A stretch of DNA of 64,000 nucleotides from Eutypa lata (taxonomy: Eukaryota; Ascomycota; Sordariomycetes; Xylariales; Diatrypaceae). Position numbers and translations under genes: made by a program. Below are positions 25,083-36,932 of this stretch, in pieces (position 1 is the stretch's first letter; each line of letters starts with the position of its first letter). Below the pieces are notes generated by a model, which had not been told where the DNA came from, did not search any database, and worked only from the letters and a program-made list of their open reading frames with translations. The DNA lies in the NCBI GenBank assembly GCA_022661535.1, contig JAKULF010000006.1, positions 2,537,001 through 2,601,000 of the forward strand. The letters run 5' to 3'.

Positions 25083-26410
25083 TTCGGGCTGAAGCAGCAT
25101 GTGTGGGTTGTTTCAATGTCAGTTAAAGAACATAAGTCAATCCTACAACTCTTTGTCAGATCACACCGCAGACATACGGCCAGGATGGCCTAATGAGATG
25201 GACTTTGAAGGGTATATGTTTCCTAAGTCAAGACTCCATCTAATTAATGTCTCTACTCTTAACTTCAGGTTTCCATAAACTATGCACATTGCTGCAAGAG
25301 TTGGTTGTGATTTTCATTACATTGCATTTGCATATACCAGGCCCGGCGTTCGGATTGGGCGGGCTTCTGAATATATATATATTTTTTTCTTCTCACAAGG
25401 CATCGCACTTGCTTAATGGGCGATTATGACAATGTAATATACGTGGCGCCCTACCAGAGACGGGGCCCGGGAAGATTCGCTTCTGTCAATACCTTATTTC
25501 CGGCGAGGGTGCTTCATCACCTCGCAGAGGACTGGTCGGGGGAAGAGAGAGGTCACGGGCGATCGATCACGTAATTCATAATCAGTGGTACGGATGATCC
25601 TAGTTAGGTCGGGCCGGTTTTGAGAATACGGTGGGCACCCGGGGCCGAGATTCAACCTGCTCCACTGGTTGGTTAATGGGCTTATTAATGGAAGGCCGAC
25701 CTCAGCGGAGGGGAGGTCTGTTGATTTAGGATGAGATGAGAGCAGCCAAAGCGCAGCCGCTCCGGTGCTTGGATGGATGTAGATGGCTCAACAGTCAAAT
25801 AGCTTGGATAACATGAAATCCATGAAAGCATGAAAGGTCAACAGTACTTCTTCGCGTAACTCGTTCGCATCTTCAATGGATATATATGTAGGGATATCAG
25901 TAGATCCCACCTCTACACTAGCTAGGGATGTCAAAGCCACAACGCGCTCAATGTTGAAAGGCCCGTCAGGCTACCATATATTCATGACCAATGCTTGATA
26001 TCCTCTGGGACAAATTAAAAAAAAATACTCTAGGGGTCTCTTGATTGGTTAGATCCTAAGATCAGACAAACAACCAACGTTTAGCATCTTCAAAAGTAAC
26101 CACCGTGTTCTACTCAATCGCCAACCTTCCACCCCCAATCATCATAGATAGATTGATATGATTAAATTCATAACATGCCCAAGGGATAGCTTGACTGACT
26201 CGTACACACTCCGTGTCACCCAACACCCACTCTCTCTCTCTGTGTGTCTTTCCCCTTGAATGAACATAGACCACCAGGGCATATATATATGTCTATCTGT
26301 CTATCTTGTCTATCTCGTAAGGTCGGGGGTCACTCATTGTCTAAGGAAAAGCGAATGCCAAGCGAGCAGCATTCGAAAAGGGAAAAAGAAGAAGAAAAGG
26401 GCAAAAAGAA
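25083..26410. other. Interval between BST1 and tRNA-Phe
   Basis: 3' flank of BST1, then AT-rich DNA with small poly-A/TA tracts near 25380 and 26018. No supported gene. A short plus-strand frame at 26244-26444 runs into the antisense of the tRNA and ends in the tRNA-derived peptide typical of spurious ORFs. Confidence 0.5.
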
Positions 26411-26509
26411 TGCGGTGAGTGCGGATCGAACGCACGACCTTTAGATATATGAATGACCTGAAGTTATTAATTCTTCAGTCTAACGTTCTCCCAACTGAAC
26501 TATCCCCGC
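26411..26509 (-). tRNA. tRNA-Phe (GAA) with intron
   Basis: Read on the minus strand it starts GCGGGGATAG and ends CTCACCGCA. The D arm GTTC/GAAC, anticodon stem TTAGA/TCTAA, loop CTGAAGA (anticodon GAA) and T arm GTGCG-TTCGATC-CGCAC all pair. An intron of about 26 nt follows the anticodon loop at the standard position. It contains CTTCAG, which can pair with the CTGAAG of the loop, as usual in tRNA introns. Mature length is about 73 nt including discriminator A. One oddity: acceptor-stem position 5 is G opposite A, where other fungal tRNA-Phe have a pair, so a minor defect or a tolerated mismatch is possible. Confidence 0.93.
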
Positions 26510-27685
26510 TTGACTTATTAGAAGAAAAAGTTCTCCTGGTGTTGATTATATTCGAGCGTTAACTAGACCGGGCCCTAAGAGCATAGTCCACCGGTTAGTT
26601 AGTCATCGTCACAACTACCTGAGGTAGTACAGTAATTAATACCCGCTACGAGTCATCAGTGTTTGCTACGGAGAACATGACTTGATGCTAGTAATCCGAT
26701 TTTATGAGTTGAAATGACATGGGTTCCATTACGAAGTGATTGGGCCGGAAAACGACTTCTCCGGAAACTTTTTTTTGGGCCCCCGGCCTTCTTGACGCGG
26801 CCGCTTTTGCCCGATGCTGGCACATCTGTTGCGCCGATTGCCCCATCATGGCTGTCTTAAAACAGTTAACAATGCGGTTCCCTACCTCATTACATACACT
26901 GCAATCCATTTATAGGTACACACTTTCTTTGCTTCAGATCAGCCCGTTCGTCAGTTCACTTTGGGTCGCCAAGTTTGACATTGGTTAGGGAATTGTACTA
27001 GCGTCTAGTTATACATCTTTTTGATCTTCTTATGCCAATCCCGGAAACTACCAATATGTGTGTTAACTAATTGCACGCCGATGGGTTTAAAACGATCATA
27101 TCGGACTCCAATTACCAAGCAATACATTCCCTCAGTAATTGCGTTTATAAGGTAATATGTCCAAACGCATCATAAGCACTAGTACAGTCCCTAGCCAATG
27201 TGAGAACTAACGAACGAGCTACTTTTAAGCAGAGTGAGTTGACATTCAGCAAGCGCATTATATTATGTGGAGATATTCACTACTTGCAAGCAACCCATCC
27301 GTTCACCTTGAGTTTCATACCTTTCCTTCCAGCACTACGCCACGACACTAACCACTGGTACCTAGAGTAATCAGATCGTTCAGGAGGGCGGGCCAATTAT
27401 CTATCCGCCAAGTGAGGAGAGGGACGAGCTAATTAATGGTATCTTTGAGAATCAGCCCTAATAACACTTATGCACAGAAGAGCCACGATGGAGGGGGGGC
27501 GTTGGTTGAGCGTGGAGTGGACGTCCCAAGATGGGAACGACGTTGTCACTGCATAACTATGTTATCTTTGTCTGACCCAGATGTTTTTACTCCACCCATA
27601 AATACCCCTTAGATGGCCACACTTATTTGGAAACGCGCATACGCAACGACACCATCAACTTCACACACTCACCCACCCACTCACC
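26510..27685. other. Upstream region of the short-chain dehydrogenase
   Basis: No supported gene. A TATA-like CATAAATA lies near 27596-27603, about 85 bases before the ATG at 27686. Short frames at 26688-26988 on both strands overlap each other and show no domain. Confidence 0.45.
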
Positions 27686-28603
27686 ATGGCCTCCAAACGA
27701 ACCGTCCTCATCACCGGCTGCTCAGACGGCAGCCTAGGCTCGGCGCTCTCCCTCGCCTTCCACAAAGCCGGGTGGCGCGTCTTCGCCTCGGCGCGCAACC
27801 CATCCAAACTAAAGGAAGTCGAAGCCGCCGGCATCGAGATCGTGCAGCTGGACACGCTCTCGGAGGAGTCCATCGCCGGCGCCGTAGCGCGCGTCTCCGA
27901 GCTCCTCACGGACGACGATGACGACGACTACAACGACGGCTCGCTCGACGTCCTCGTCAACAACGCCGGCGCCGGCTACTCCATGCCGCTGCTCGACGTC
28001 GACATGGCCAAGGCCCGGCACCTGTTCGACCTGAACGTCATCTCGCCGCTGATGGTGACGCGGGCCTTCCTGCCGCTCCTGAGGAGGTCGAAAGCCCGCG
28101 GCGGCGGCATGGTGGTCAACAACACGTCCTGCTCGGGGACGACGGCGGGCGCGCAGCCCTTCGCCGGCATCTACGCCGCCTCCAAGGCCGCCGCACTCAA
28201 CCTGACGGAGGTGCTGCGGCTGGAGCTGGCGCCGTTCGACGTCCGGGTCGTGAACCTGATGACGGGGTCGATAAAATCGACGTTCCACGAGAACACGCCC
28301 GACACCACGCTGCCGCCTGACTCTATCTACAACGTGGCCAAGGAGACCGTCGAGAAGTCCATGTCGGGCGCGGATATGTACGCCGTGGCCACGGAGGCGG
28401 CCGACTGGGCCGAGGCCGTGGTCAGGGACCTGGGCCGGTCGAGCCCGCCGCATTGGATCTGGCGCGGCAAGTTGGCTACGGTCGTGCGTCTCGCGGCTTT
28501 GCTGCCGATCGGGTGGATTGATCGCATCATCAGGGGTATGGCTGGGCTGGATGTCGTGGAGCGGAAGGTGAAGGAGCAGGAGAAGGCTTCGAAGCAGGGC
28601 TAA
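27686..28603 (+). CDS. Short-chain dehydrogenase/reductase, AYR1-like
   Basis: Single-exon gene of 305 residues with a strong start context (CACCATGGC). Classical SDR features: cofactor loop TGCSDGSLG near the N-terminus, NNAGAGYS, and YAASK with catalytic Tyr about 163 and Lys about 167; NTSCSGTTAG supplies the catalytic Ser. The Arg in the SARNPSKL segment after beta-2 suggests NADPH. The layout resembles yeast Ayr1 (1-acyl-dihydroxyacetone-phosphate reductase) and related fungal SDRs, so a lipid-precursor reductase is one option, but many fungal SDRs of this shape have unknown substrates. The C-terminal hydrophobic stretch (about 270-290) could bind membrane. A Gly/Asp-rich insertion (DDDDDDYNDG) separates helix C from the NAG motif. 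Codon use is far more GC-rich than in neighbouring genes, with almost every third base G or C. Confidence 0.9.
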   Translation: MASKRTVLITGCSDGSLGSALSLAFHKAGWRVFASARNPSKLKEVEAAGIEIVQLDTLSEESIAGAVARVSELLTDDDDDDYNDGSLDVLVNNAGAGYSMPLLDVDMAKARHLFDLNVISPLMVTRAFLPLLRRSKARGGGMVVNNTSCSGTTAGAQPFAGIYAASKAAALNLTEVLRLELAPFDVRVVNLMTGSIKSTFHENTPDTTLPPDSIYNVAKETVEKSMSGADMYAVATEAADWAEAVVRDLGRSSPPHWIWRGKLATVVRLAALLPIGWIDRIIRGMAGLDVVERKVKEQEKASKQG

Positions 28604-30549
28604 CTAACGTTAGTAAGTTGGCGTTCGGTGTTGCTTATATATATATACTTACATAATATACTGTTAACATGAAGCTCTTCCGTGCAGAAGCGAAATGCAC
28701 TACGAAGCTGGTTGCTATATACTAGTACTATCCAGCTTGGCATGCCAGAGCCTATAGGTACTATTTGTTGCGCCCTGGATTGGCGGTCTCAAGACGCTTC
28801 ACCTTGGCTCTTACTTGAGTTATATATATTTTTTGGGTTAAAAAGGCTTATGCTATGCCTGGGAAAAGGCGGGAGGCATCATCCCTCTAATGGGGCCTTC
28901 CCCAAATCTCTCAATCTTTTCCTTTAATGGGAATGATGTGACAAGGCTGAGTTCTCAGACCTGCGTTCAAATATTTGTTTGTCTGATCATATAAGTAAGA
29001 AGACTACATACGTGTACGGTAGCTTTACATACCTAAGTAATCATATAAGATGGTATGGAGTCATAAGATCGCAGCGATATTTAGTGAACAGCCTTGGCTC
29101 TAAATTTCTCTATGATCAAGCATACACCACTAAATATCATTGTAGAGCATATATAGCATGGAGAAACCTACTTCAGAACCGGAAGGCATATGGTCTTAGA
29201 GCTATACATATCTCGTACCAACAATATCACTTATTGTAGATTGTCTGCAGAACTTGGAGCTTCTTCTAAGACAACATAGGGTGACAGGACTACTGTTTAT
29301 AATTCTCGGGATACGTAGATTTCTGCACATATGGTAGTACTTCTGGAGTCCTCCAAGCCCTTAAGCTTGTGGACGTAAGACTTTATTGACGAGCTAAAAA
29401 GCCTCGAAGCTTAAACCAATCTAGAACTGATTTTAGTATTAATTCTACTAAGGCAAAATCTAGGAGAATAGGCATAGAACTGGTTACTAAGTTCACACTC
29501 GTCTGGGTTGGAGATTTAGTTTCTTGAATAATGATAACCTTCACTATGTTTATAAGAGATTGACTAAAGCTGCTCAAAGAGTCGTCCACGGCAAATACAG
29601 CAACGAACTAAAACTTAAAGATGCTACCTCTATTAGTATTTATTTCTATTTAATAAAACAAGATCTGCCATCCTGTGTTTGAGCACATACTTTCAAAAGG
29701 GGGCCGAATGGGATTTATAGCCCCTGGAGTCTAGGTTAGATCTCGATATACCGCAAGTTTCTTTTGCTATGTACTACTATATGTACGGTAATATTCCGTA
29801 GCCAAAGGGGGTAATGGACATTATTTGCCGGCCCATGAACCGTGAAGAAGGACATCGTAAATCGCCATTTGACGCAACTTGCACGACATCTGCATCGCTA
29901 CGGACGTTTCCTTTTCTCTTTCAGGGGTACTTTCCCGGATCTTCGAAGATAACACTTAAACAGGCAGTGATCTTCGCGGCAATTGTACGACCCTGACTTC
30001 TAGACCCTTTCCCCCCATAACCTTAAGAAGATAGCTATTAAATAATAGGACTAGTGCCCCCGGAAGTCTAGAACAAATCTTCATTAGGAGTATGGCGGTT
30101 GGTTGTGCGAATGAGTAACTTTGAACGGGACCATACCCGTAATACCGGAACACCTGATTCTCTATCCTCTCTGTAAGGTATGGTTCCCCTGGTATGGACA
30201 AGGTAGATCGGGCCATCTCTTCGTAACAAGTACAGGAGACGCGTCAAGCGTATCTATGAGAACTTGATGCTCTTGCCCCGTTAATTTCTATGATGGCCTG
30301 ATTTAGAATTTAGACCGCAAACAATGGTGGATGGGGATATCAACTAGTGAGGCTAGAATGAGATATGCAGCCTCGACTATACCAGACGTCATCGGCGATG
30401 ACCCGGAGATTGCTGGAGTATATTTTAAGCGCACGGTATGTCGATGCTGTATATAGTCTTTAATAGGACTGTTGGCATGTTTCTCCGATAATTTCCTCAA
30501 CCAGTCTAGTTTCCCCCCATTCAAAGTCCTCTTCTACCCTATCGTTCGG
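28604..30549. other. Interval between SDR and RKM5-like gene
   Basis: About 1.9 kb, convergent 3' flanks, no supported gene. AT-rich. The longest frame (29383-29589, minus) gives a 68-residue peptide without recognisable domain. Confidence 0.45.
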
Positions 30550-31690
30550 CTATGCCGTGTCCCTTAAAATGCCTATGTGGATTGCAAAACCAGGATTTGA
30601 CCGCAAGGCCTTAGATAAAGCTTCTTCGGGGATGCGCCAGGTCCGAAAGGATTTATGGAACTCCTTCATCCAACTTTCTAGAATATCCGGGTCGCGAAGC
30701 TGTTGAGCAACCATGCACACAGTTGGGTCAGTAAAGTTGGTGTCCAACGCCCTTAATTTGCAGGCATCGACGCAAGTTTGGACCAAAGGTGGGATCAACG
30801 CCTCGTTGTAGATGCAGTCACAAGCGAGCACGACATCAAAGCTTCTAATAGCCTCGTCTCCCGTCAGGCTGGTAGTGACCTCATCTTGCTCCCAGTCCAA
30901 AGGGGTGAATCGCAAATTGGTCTGTGGCCGGCCGGCTGGATGCTTCCCTTTACGCTTCTGCGAAGTAGAATTTGTTGTCTTCGGGTACGTCTGAGTTACG
31001 TTCTCGCTGATGTTTCTCTCTACGAGCCTAGCAACGTACTGTTGATCCGTCAGAACATACCTTTGGACTGTGGGAGCCACTGCAAGGCCGACGAGCCCTG
31101 ATATACCGCATCCTAGCTCGAGCACGCTAGAGGACGATGTCAACACGCCAGATGACCGCAGGAGGGTTTCTGAGCTAGCCAGGTATTCAGCGACAAGTGG
31201 CGTGATTTTCCAGACGACTTCACGATCGTTAGCTGGGTGACCTCGACCTGATGATATCAGAATATCGTACCGGCTCCAGTAGTACCGCCCTCTCGGTTCG
31301 AGGTGCTAGAATCCATAGGTTAGTCCTTATCCATGGGCATGGGTTTTAGCGAGAGCCTGCAGACAGCGAGAAATCGCCCATGACCTAGCCTTAAAGAAGA
31401 AGAAGAAGCCCTGCAGCAGATAGGAGGCAACAACTAACAGTATTGTAGGTGATTGGTGAATGACGTAATCTTTGTCGGCAACGGCCAAGTTTAGCACAGC
31501 CGCGCGGGAGTCTACGAAGCCCAAGTTCTGAGAAGGGATGTCCTGGGAGAATAGCAAGAAGGTCTCTGATTATGGTTAGTGGTCAGCCAAATGCTGCCCT
31601 GGGGTCGAGTAGAGTAAATATGCAATGCTGACCTTCTTCAGGATCCTCTACTTCAGGCCCGATCCGGCCGAGCAAACCCTGCAGAGGCAT
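30550..31690 (-). CDS. RKM5: Protein lysine N-methyltransferase, RKM5/METTL21 type
   Basis: Exon 1 is 31633-31690 (ATG at 31690, starts MPLQGLLGRIG). A 67-nt intron (31566-31632) joins in frame to exon 2 from 31565, coding TFLLFSQDIPSQNLGFVD and DYVIHQSPTIL. The 3' exon ends at 30550 and covers GRGHPANDREVVWKITP, the SAM motif LELGCGISGLVG, and DVVLACDCIYNEALIPPL with the post-I to motif II pattern of METTL21-like enzymes. The order (LGFVD, HQSPT, WKxTP, LELGxG) is that of fungal Rkm5, which methylates a lysine of ribosomal protein L1 in yeast. The join between exons 2 and 3 is unresolved: no standard donor between 31420 and 31460 matches the best acceptor (CTAG near 31307) in phase without adding residues. 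Either an unusual splice or a local lesion is possible. A Lys/Arg-rich loop (TSQKRKGKHP) interrupts the fold. Confidence 0.75.
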
Positions 31691-33392
31691 GATAGCTACT
31701 TAGTTAATGGGCGCAGGCTGGAGTCTTGTGTAACATGGAATTCTTCGAAACTGCCCAAGTTGGAGGTTTTAACTGGCTCAGGGGTATTTAGGGCTTAGTT
31801 GGTTTCTATAGCATTGGCAATGGATCCTCTTCTGCACGATCCTACCATGCGATGGTATGTAATGGATATTAGCCAAGCAGCCCAAAGCATATTATTCACT
31901 TCGTGCGGTAGGCATGCTAATAGGTACCACATAATGCAGTTTTGATGGGCCTGTGGCTTGATCCGAGTGTTAGCTCTGGGTGCCCATAACTACCTACATA
32001 GTGATACCCATTACATGTCTCAAACTAATCACCTCAGATGCCACCTACTTATTCAAAAGGGCTATAAAACTCGATGTTTTCTTCTTGTTAGAAATATCAA
32101 ATATTGATATGTCTATTACGAAGTAATCATCCGGAGGAATATAATTAAGCCGGGTTAGCGAGTATAAGCTTAACTTATATGCGTATGTATGTACGTACAT
32201 ACATACAGGTATAGTGGCCCCGGATCTCCTCTAGCGTGCGTAGAATATCCCCATAGCCCCGACCGGAGACGGGAGGTATTCTCGGTGCTATACCGACCGT
32301 CTGCAAGTGAATACAGTAAGTTCAAGCGTAGACGTTGCATTGCTGATAACCCCTTACCATTGTCGCAATATACAACATACGTAGACATGGACTTATCTGT
32401 ATATTTAATCTCGAAACGAATCCATTTTACATCCTACCTAATAATTCAAATAACAGCCATTCTTAGCAAAAATGTAGACGACTTTATTGGTCCCCGTTGC
32501 CAAGTTTTGAAACCGCAGTAGTCCTGAGTTAGAGCACTAGAGTTGATTGCCGCATCTCGAGTTAAGCCCCAAGAGGTCTAGGCTCTTTTCGTGCTGAAAG
32601 CTGATTTGAGGCCAAGAGAAGTAGAAAGATGGAGGGAAGAATTACATACTACGTACGTAAGGTAGGTAACCAAGCGAAGTGTCATTGGTGCCTGTCTATC
32701 TCATCACTTGCTGACGTATACCTACCTAGGTATCTACGAATAGGAGTATTCGAATAGGAGTGTCTATGTGCGTGCATACATATGCCTCCATGCATAGATG
32801 TGTGCATGTACAACAAGTTATGTATGTGTGCTCATAGATATTCTGTTGGGAGGTCTAGTCAGTTATCTACTCCAGCCGGGCGCTCTACCTTTGCCCCTGC
32901 CTAGCCTAGCCCCAGCCCCGAATGCCCCACGGTGCGCAAAGCTAACCAATAAGTTCTGCATTTATACCCGTGGATCTCTCTGCAGGTCGTAGTGGGTACA
33001 TAACTACAAGGTTATATATCTAAACATACCTAACATATCACGTACATGCCGTAGGTAGCTAAAGCAAGACAAAGAACCAAGAAAAAAACACCAAGACTCG
33101 ATCTCACCAACTAGGCAACGCTACCCTACCAAGCCCTACCTAGACATAGGGTAAGGCAGTAAAAAGAAGCCGCCAACCAGCGTCATCCCCCCCCTTTACC
33201 CCAAACTTCCGTGCACCTGATAGACTATTAGTAAATAGCTAAGCTACGTGGCTGCTTGACCTTGACTCGGATTCCGTGGTTATCCCATCCACTCTGACGA
33301 AAGCTTACTCTGCCGCCTTCTCTTCCCTTTCCCCAACAACTCCATCTCTCTATACCGAAACGTTCAACTCGAGCTCCCCGACCGCTGCCATC
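31691..33392. other. Divergent promoter interval between RKM5-like and FAA1
   Basis: No supported gene. It carries a 24-bp perfect palindrome of GTAT/GTAC units at 32183-32206 and repeats of TACCTA and CATACATA type at 32700-32830. Regulatory sites for both flanking genes are expected here, but none is specifically recognisable. Confidence 0.5.
32183..32206. repeat. 24-bp perfect palindrome
   Basis: The sequence reads the same on both strands, centred on GTACGTAC, with GTATGTAT arms. It is probably a product of TACG/TATG microsatellite expansion; related short palindromes recur in other intergenic parts of the window. Confidence 0.85.
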
Positions 33393-35632
33393 ATGACTAC
33401 CGAGTGGCAACAGGCCAAATTGAGGAACCTTTCCCTCCAGCCTAAAATATCTACGAAACCACCTTTTACCGTCGAAGTCCCGGGAGCGCAGCCTGTCGAG
33501 GGTGAGACAATCCCCCGAAGACACCCTTTAGCCAAAGATGGCCTCATCACGACGCCCGCCGATAATATCACCACCGCTTACGAGCTTCTACGCGTGAGTG
33601 TTGCTAAGTATGGCAATGCGAAGGCCGTGGGCTCACGCCGTCTACTCCGCACCCACCAAGAAACGAAGAAGGTGAAGAAGATGGTCGATGGTGTCGAGCA
33701 GGAGGTTGACAAGAACTGGACCTTCTTCGAGCTTAGCCCGTACGACTACATTAGCTACAATGAATACGAGAAGCTCACCCTGAATATTGGTTCTGGACTG
33801 AGGAAGCTCGGAATGGTCAAGGGTGACAGGATTCATATCTTTGCTGCCACTAGCTCGCACTGGCTGAGCACCTTCCATGGTGCCAGCTCACAGTCGATGC
33901 CTATTGTTACTGCCTACGATACCCTCGGCGAGGAGGGTTTGAGGTATTCTATGGTTGCTACCGGTGCCAAGGCTATTTTCCTCGACCCTCATCTCCTGCC
34001 AACCCTCGGTCACGTCTTAAAAGACGCGGCCGAGATCCGCTACGTCATCTGGAACAACCAGAATCAAGTCAAGCAGGAGCACATTAACAACCTCAAGAGT
34101 TCATTCCCCCACGTTACGCTCCTTAGCTTCAAGGAGCTCGAGAAGCTGGGCAAGGAGAACCCGTCCGACCCTGTTCCGCCTACCCCGGAAGACCTCTGCT
34201 GTATTATGTACACTTCGGGTTCTACGGGTACCCCCAAGGGCGTGCCTTTGAAGCACAAGAACCTTGTTGCCGCAGGTAAGCTTTGATTATTCATCAGTGA
34301 GCGGACCGACACTAAACAGCAGTGCTTAGTTACCGGTGTAAGTGTTGTTATTCAGCCCTTTATCGGGCCCGGGGATGGTCTTCTGACCTATCTTCCCCTC
34401 GCCCACATTCTTGAGCTCGTCTTCGAGAACGCCGCCCTATACTGGGGCGCGATTTTGGGTTATGGAAACCCTAAGACTCTGTCCGACAGCTCTGTTCGCA
34501 ACTGTGCCGGTGATATCCGGGAGTTCAAGCCGTCCGTTCTGGTCGGTGTCCCCGCTGTGTGGGAGTCCGTCAAGAAGGGCATCACTGCCAAGGTGGCTGC
34601 CGGTAGCCCTGTAGTCCAGAACATGTTCTGGGGTGCCCTATCCTTGAAGAGCCGGCTGCTGGCTACCGGACTTCCCGGAGTAGGTATTCTCGATTCCGTA
34701 GTTTTCAAGAAGATCAAGGAAGCTACGGGTGGCCGTTTGAAGATTTGCATGAACGGTGGTGGCCCGGTTTCTAAGGAAACCCAACAATTCATTTCTATGG
34801 CTATTGCGCCGATGATCATCGGTTATGGTCTTACTGAGACGACCGCCATGGGTTCTTTGATGTCACCCCTCGAATGGTCAACCGAAAGTATTGGTCCTTT
34901 ACCCGGATCTATCGAGGCCAAGCTCGTCGATTTCCCCGATGCTGGCTACTTTGCGACGAACAAGCCTAACCCCCAGGGCGAGGTCTGGATCCGAGGTGGT
35001 TCCGTCATGGACGAGTACTACCAGAACGAGGCGGAGACCGCAGAAGCCATGGGTCCTGATGGTTGGTTCAAGACGGGCGATATTGGTGAATGGATGCCCA
35101 ACGGTCACCTGAATCTGATTGATCGCAAGAAGAACCTGGTCAAGACTCTAAACGGTGAATACATCGCCCTGGAGAAGCTGGAGTCCATCTACCGGTCGGC
35201 CCACATCGTCGGCAACATCTGCGTCTACGCCGACCAGTCCAAGTCTAAGCCTATTGCTATCATCGTACCGCTCGAGCCGACCCTGAAGGCCCTGGCCGAG
35301 TCGAACGGCATCTCCGGCTCCAGCGTCGAGGAGCTGGTGCACAACAAGAAGCTGCAAGGCATCGTCCTCAAGGAGCTGCAGAGCGTCGGCCGCTCTGGCG
35401 GCCTGTCCGGCATTGAGATCATCGAGGGGGTTGTGCTGTCCGACGAGGAGTGGACCCCGCAAAATGTAAGTCCTGCCCACCTAGATAAGACATCCCCTAC
35501 AAAAACTGTGTAGAACAGAAGACTAACAGATATCTCTAGGGCTTGGTCACCGCTGCCCAGAAGCTCAACCGCAAGGGCATCCTGAAGCAGTACCAAAAGG
35601 AGGTGAAGGAGGCGTATGGCTCAGCTAGCTAG
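33393..35632 (+). CDS. FAA1: Long-chain fatty acid CoA ligase (FAA1 type)
   Basis: Three exons: 33393-34275, 34330-35465 and 35540-35632, with introns of 54 and 74 nt (GTAAGC...TTAG and GTAAGT...CTAG). The spliced protein is 703 residues, the size of yeast Faa1/Faa4. ATG at 33393 is the first in frame. Motifs: AMP-binding P-loop YTSGSTGTPKGVP (about 272), GDGLLTYLPLAHILE just after intron 1, GYGLTET, the fatty acyl-CoA synthetase signature DGWFKTGDIGEW (about 537), and DRKKNLVKTLNGEYIALEKLE with the C-terminal Lys-containing GLVTAAQKLNRKGIL on exon 3. It activates C12-C18 fatty acids to CoA esters with ATP, feeding lipid synthesis, beta-oxidation and protein acylation; the likely location is ER/lipid droplets or plasma membrane. 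No break or odd residue is seen. Confidence 0.97.
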
Positions 35633-36932
35633 AAGCGCCCAGGCGCGCGCGATTGCGATGCGAAGTTTTCGTGGATGCGTTCTTGCGTCTTGTGCTGATG
35701 ATGGCTTTGACATGATTATAGTATACGGCTGTCGGAAATGCTCGCTTGGTTAGGACTTATGGATCGGGTGTCTACCGCCACCGCCGTACTAATACAGTCC
35801 TAGTTCATTGGGGGTAGGCGTGCGGGTGATGGTGCCGCGGTCATGGCGTGTCCCTTTTCTACCATGGGATTGACGGATGGTTTCTAACTAACTACTCCCT
35901 GTTTTGATGTATATACCAATGTAGCAGTAGCCTTGTGGCCCCCCTTTTTCCCGCGTCTTTTTTTCTCTTTCTAAACCTGTCGTCTGAGTCAGTTTGCGTT
36001 AACTAAACCAGCTGCTGGTCCGATGTACACGAGAGATGATATGTCTCGGAGAGGGAGTTAATGAGGGAGGCTTCTTTTTTTTCTCTTTTCTATTTATCTA
36101 TCTCTCCACTTGCCCGTCTCACTGTTAGGAGGGGTTTGGAACTGGGTTTTGGTAATAGAATGAATGATTCTTTAGCGATTGTACTGTTAATCATTATGGA
36201 TTTCTCTCTTGACATCCTTTTAGTATAGGCGTGATATTGCTTTTGTGCGGACTCTGTCCCTTGCTGGTATATAGTGTTGTTTGAAGTTCACTACTGGCTA
36301 TATGTCTACTTACTGAGTACCTACCCCTATATCCTTGACAGTGAAGTTAATCCCAGCTCAACTCCTTGGGCTATTAACCTGGTCAGGAGCTACTCACTTA
36401 CCCCTATTCCATGAACTGACGACTCTCCCCTTACAAACAGCCAGTTCATACCGCAGATGTGTGTATATCTATGCAGTTTTCCAGCCTGTTCCCTGCCGTC
36501 GGATAGGGGGTTTTGATCTCACTTACAGTCAGGGGCCTGTGTGAGAAAGGCTTGTTGCTTTGTTCAATACCTAGAGTCTTTCATCGGCTATTATTGAGAC
36601 GTCGGCCCTCTGTCTGTCTATATGTCTAGCTAGCCTTGCTTTACATGCTACATAGCATGCTATGTACAAATGATTGTAGAATGTAATCATAAACTTGTAC
36701 ACAAAGCGATAAAGGAAATTGCGAAAGCGAGCACCTAGTAAACCAATTCCTGAAAATGTGTTAACCATCATATATTTGGTTACATTTAGAGATAGAGAGA
36801 ATGGGAACATCAAGTGTCTATACGAGAAAGTAAAGAGGATCAAGAAAACTATTTAAGAAGGTTCAAAGAAACTTAGCCTCACCCCCTTTCCCAATAGTCT
36901 TTCCTCGCCACTCCTCGCCACAGAATATTAGA
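35633..36932. other. Convergent interval between FAA1 and the STAND/ankyrin gene
   Basis: 3' flanks of two convergent genes, with T-rich tracts at 35940-35975 and 36075-36105 that may belong to the FAA1 3' UTR. No supported gene. Confidence 0.5.

Noticed and set aside
26244..26444. Small plus-strand frame ending in SADRTHDL
   Set aside because: The end is antisense tRNA-Phe sequence; this peptide is a known artefact of reading across tRNA genes.
27809..28453. 214-codon minus-strand open frame
   Set aside because: Antisense to the GC-rich dehydrogenase; long antisense frames are expected when third codon positions are mostly G/C.
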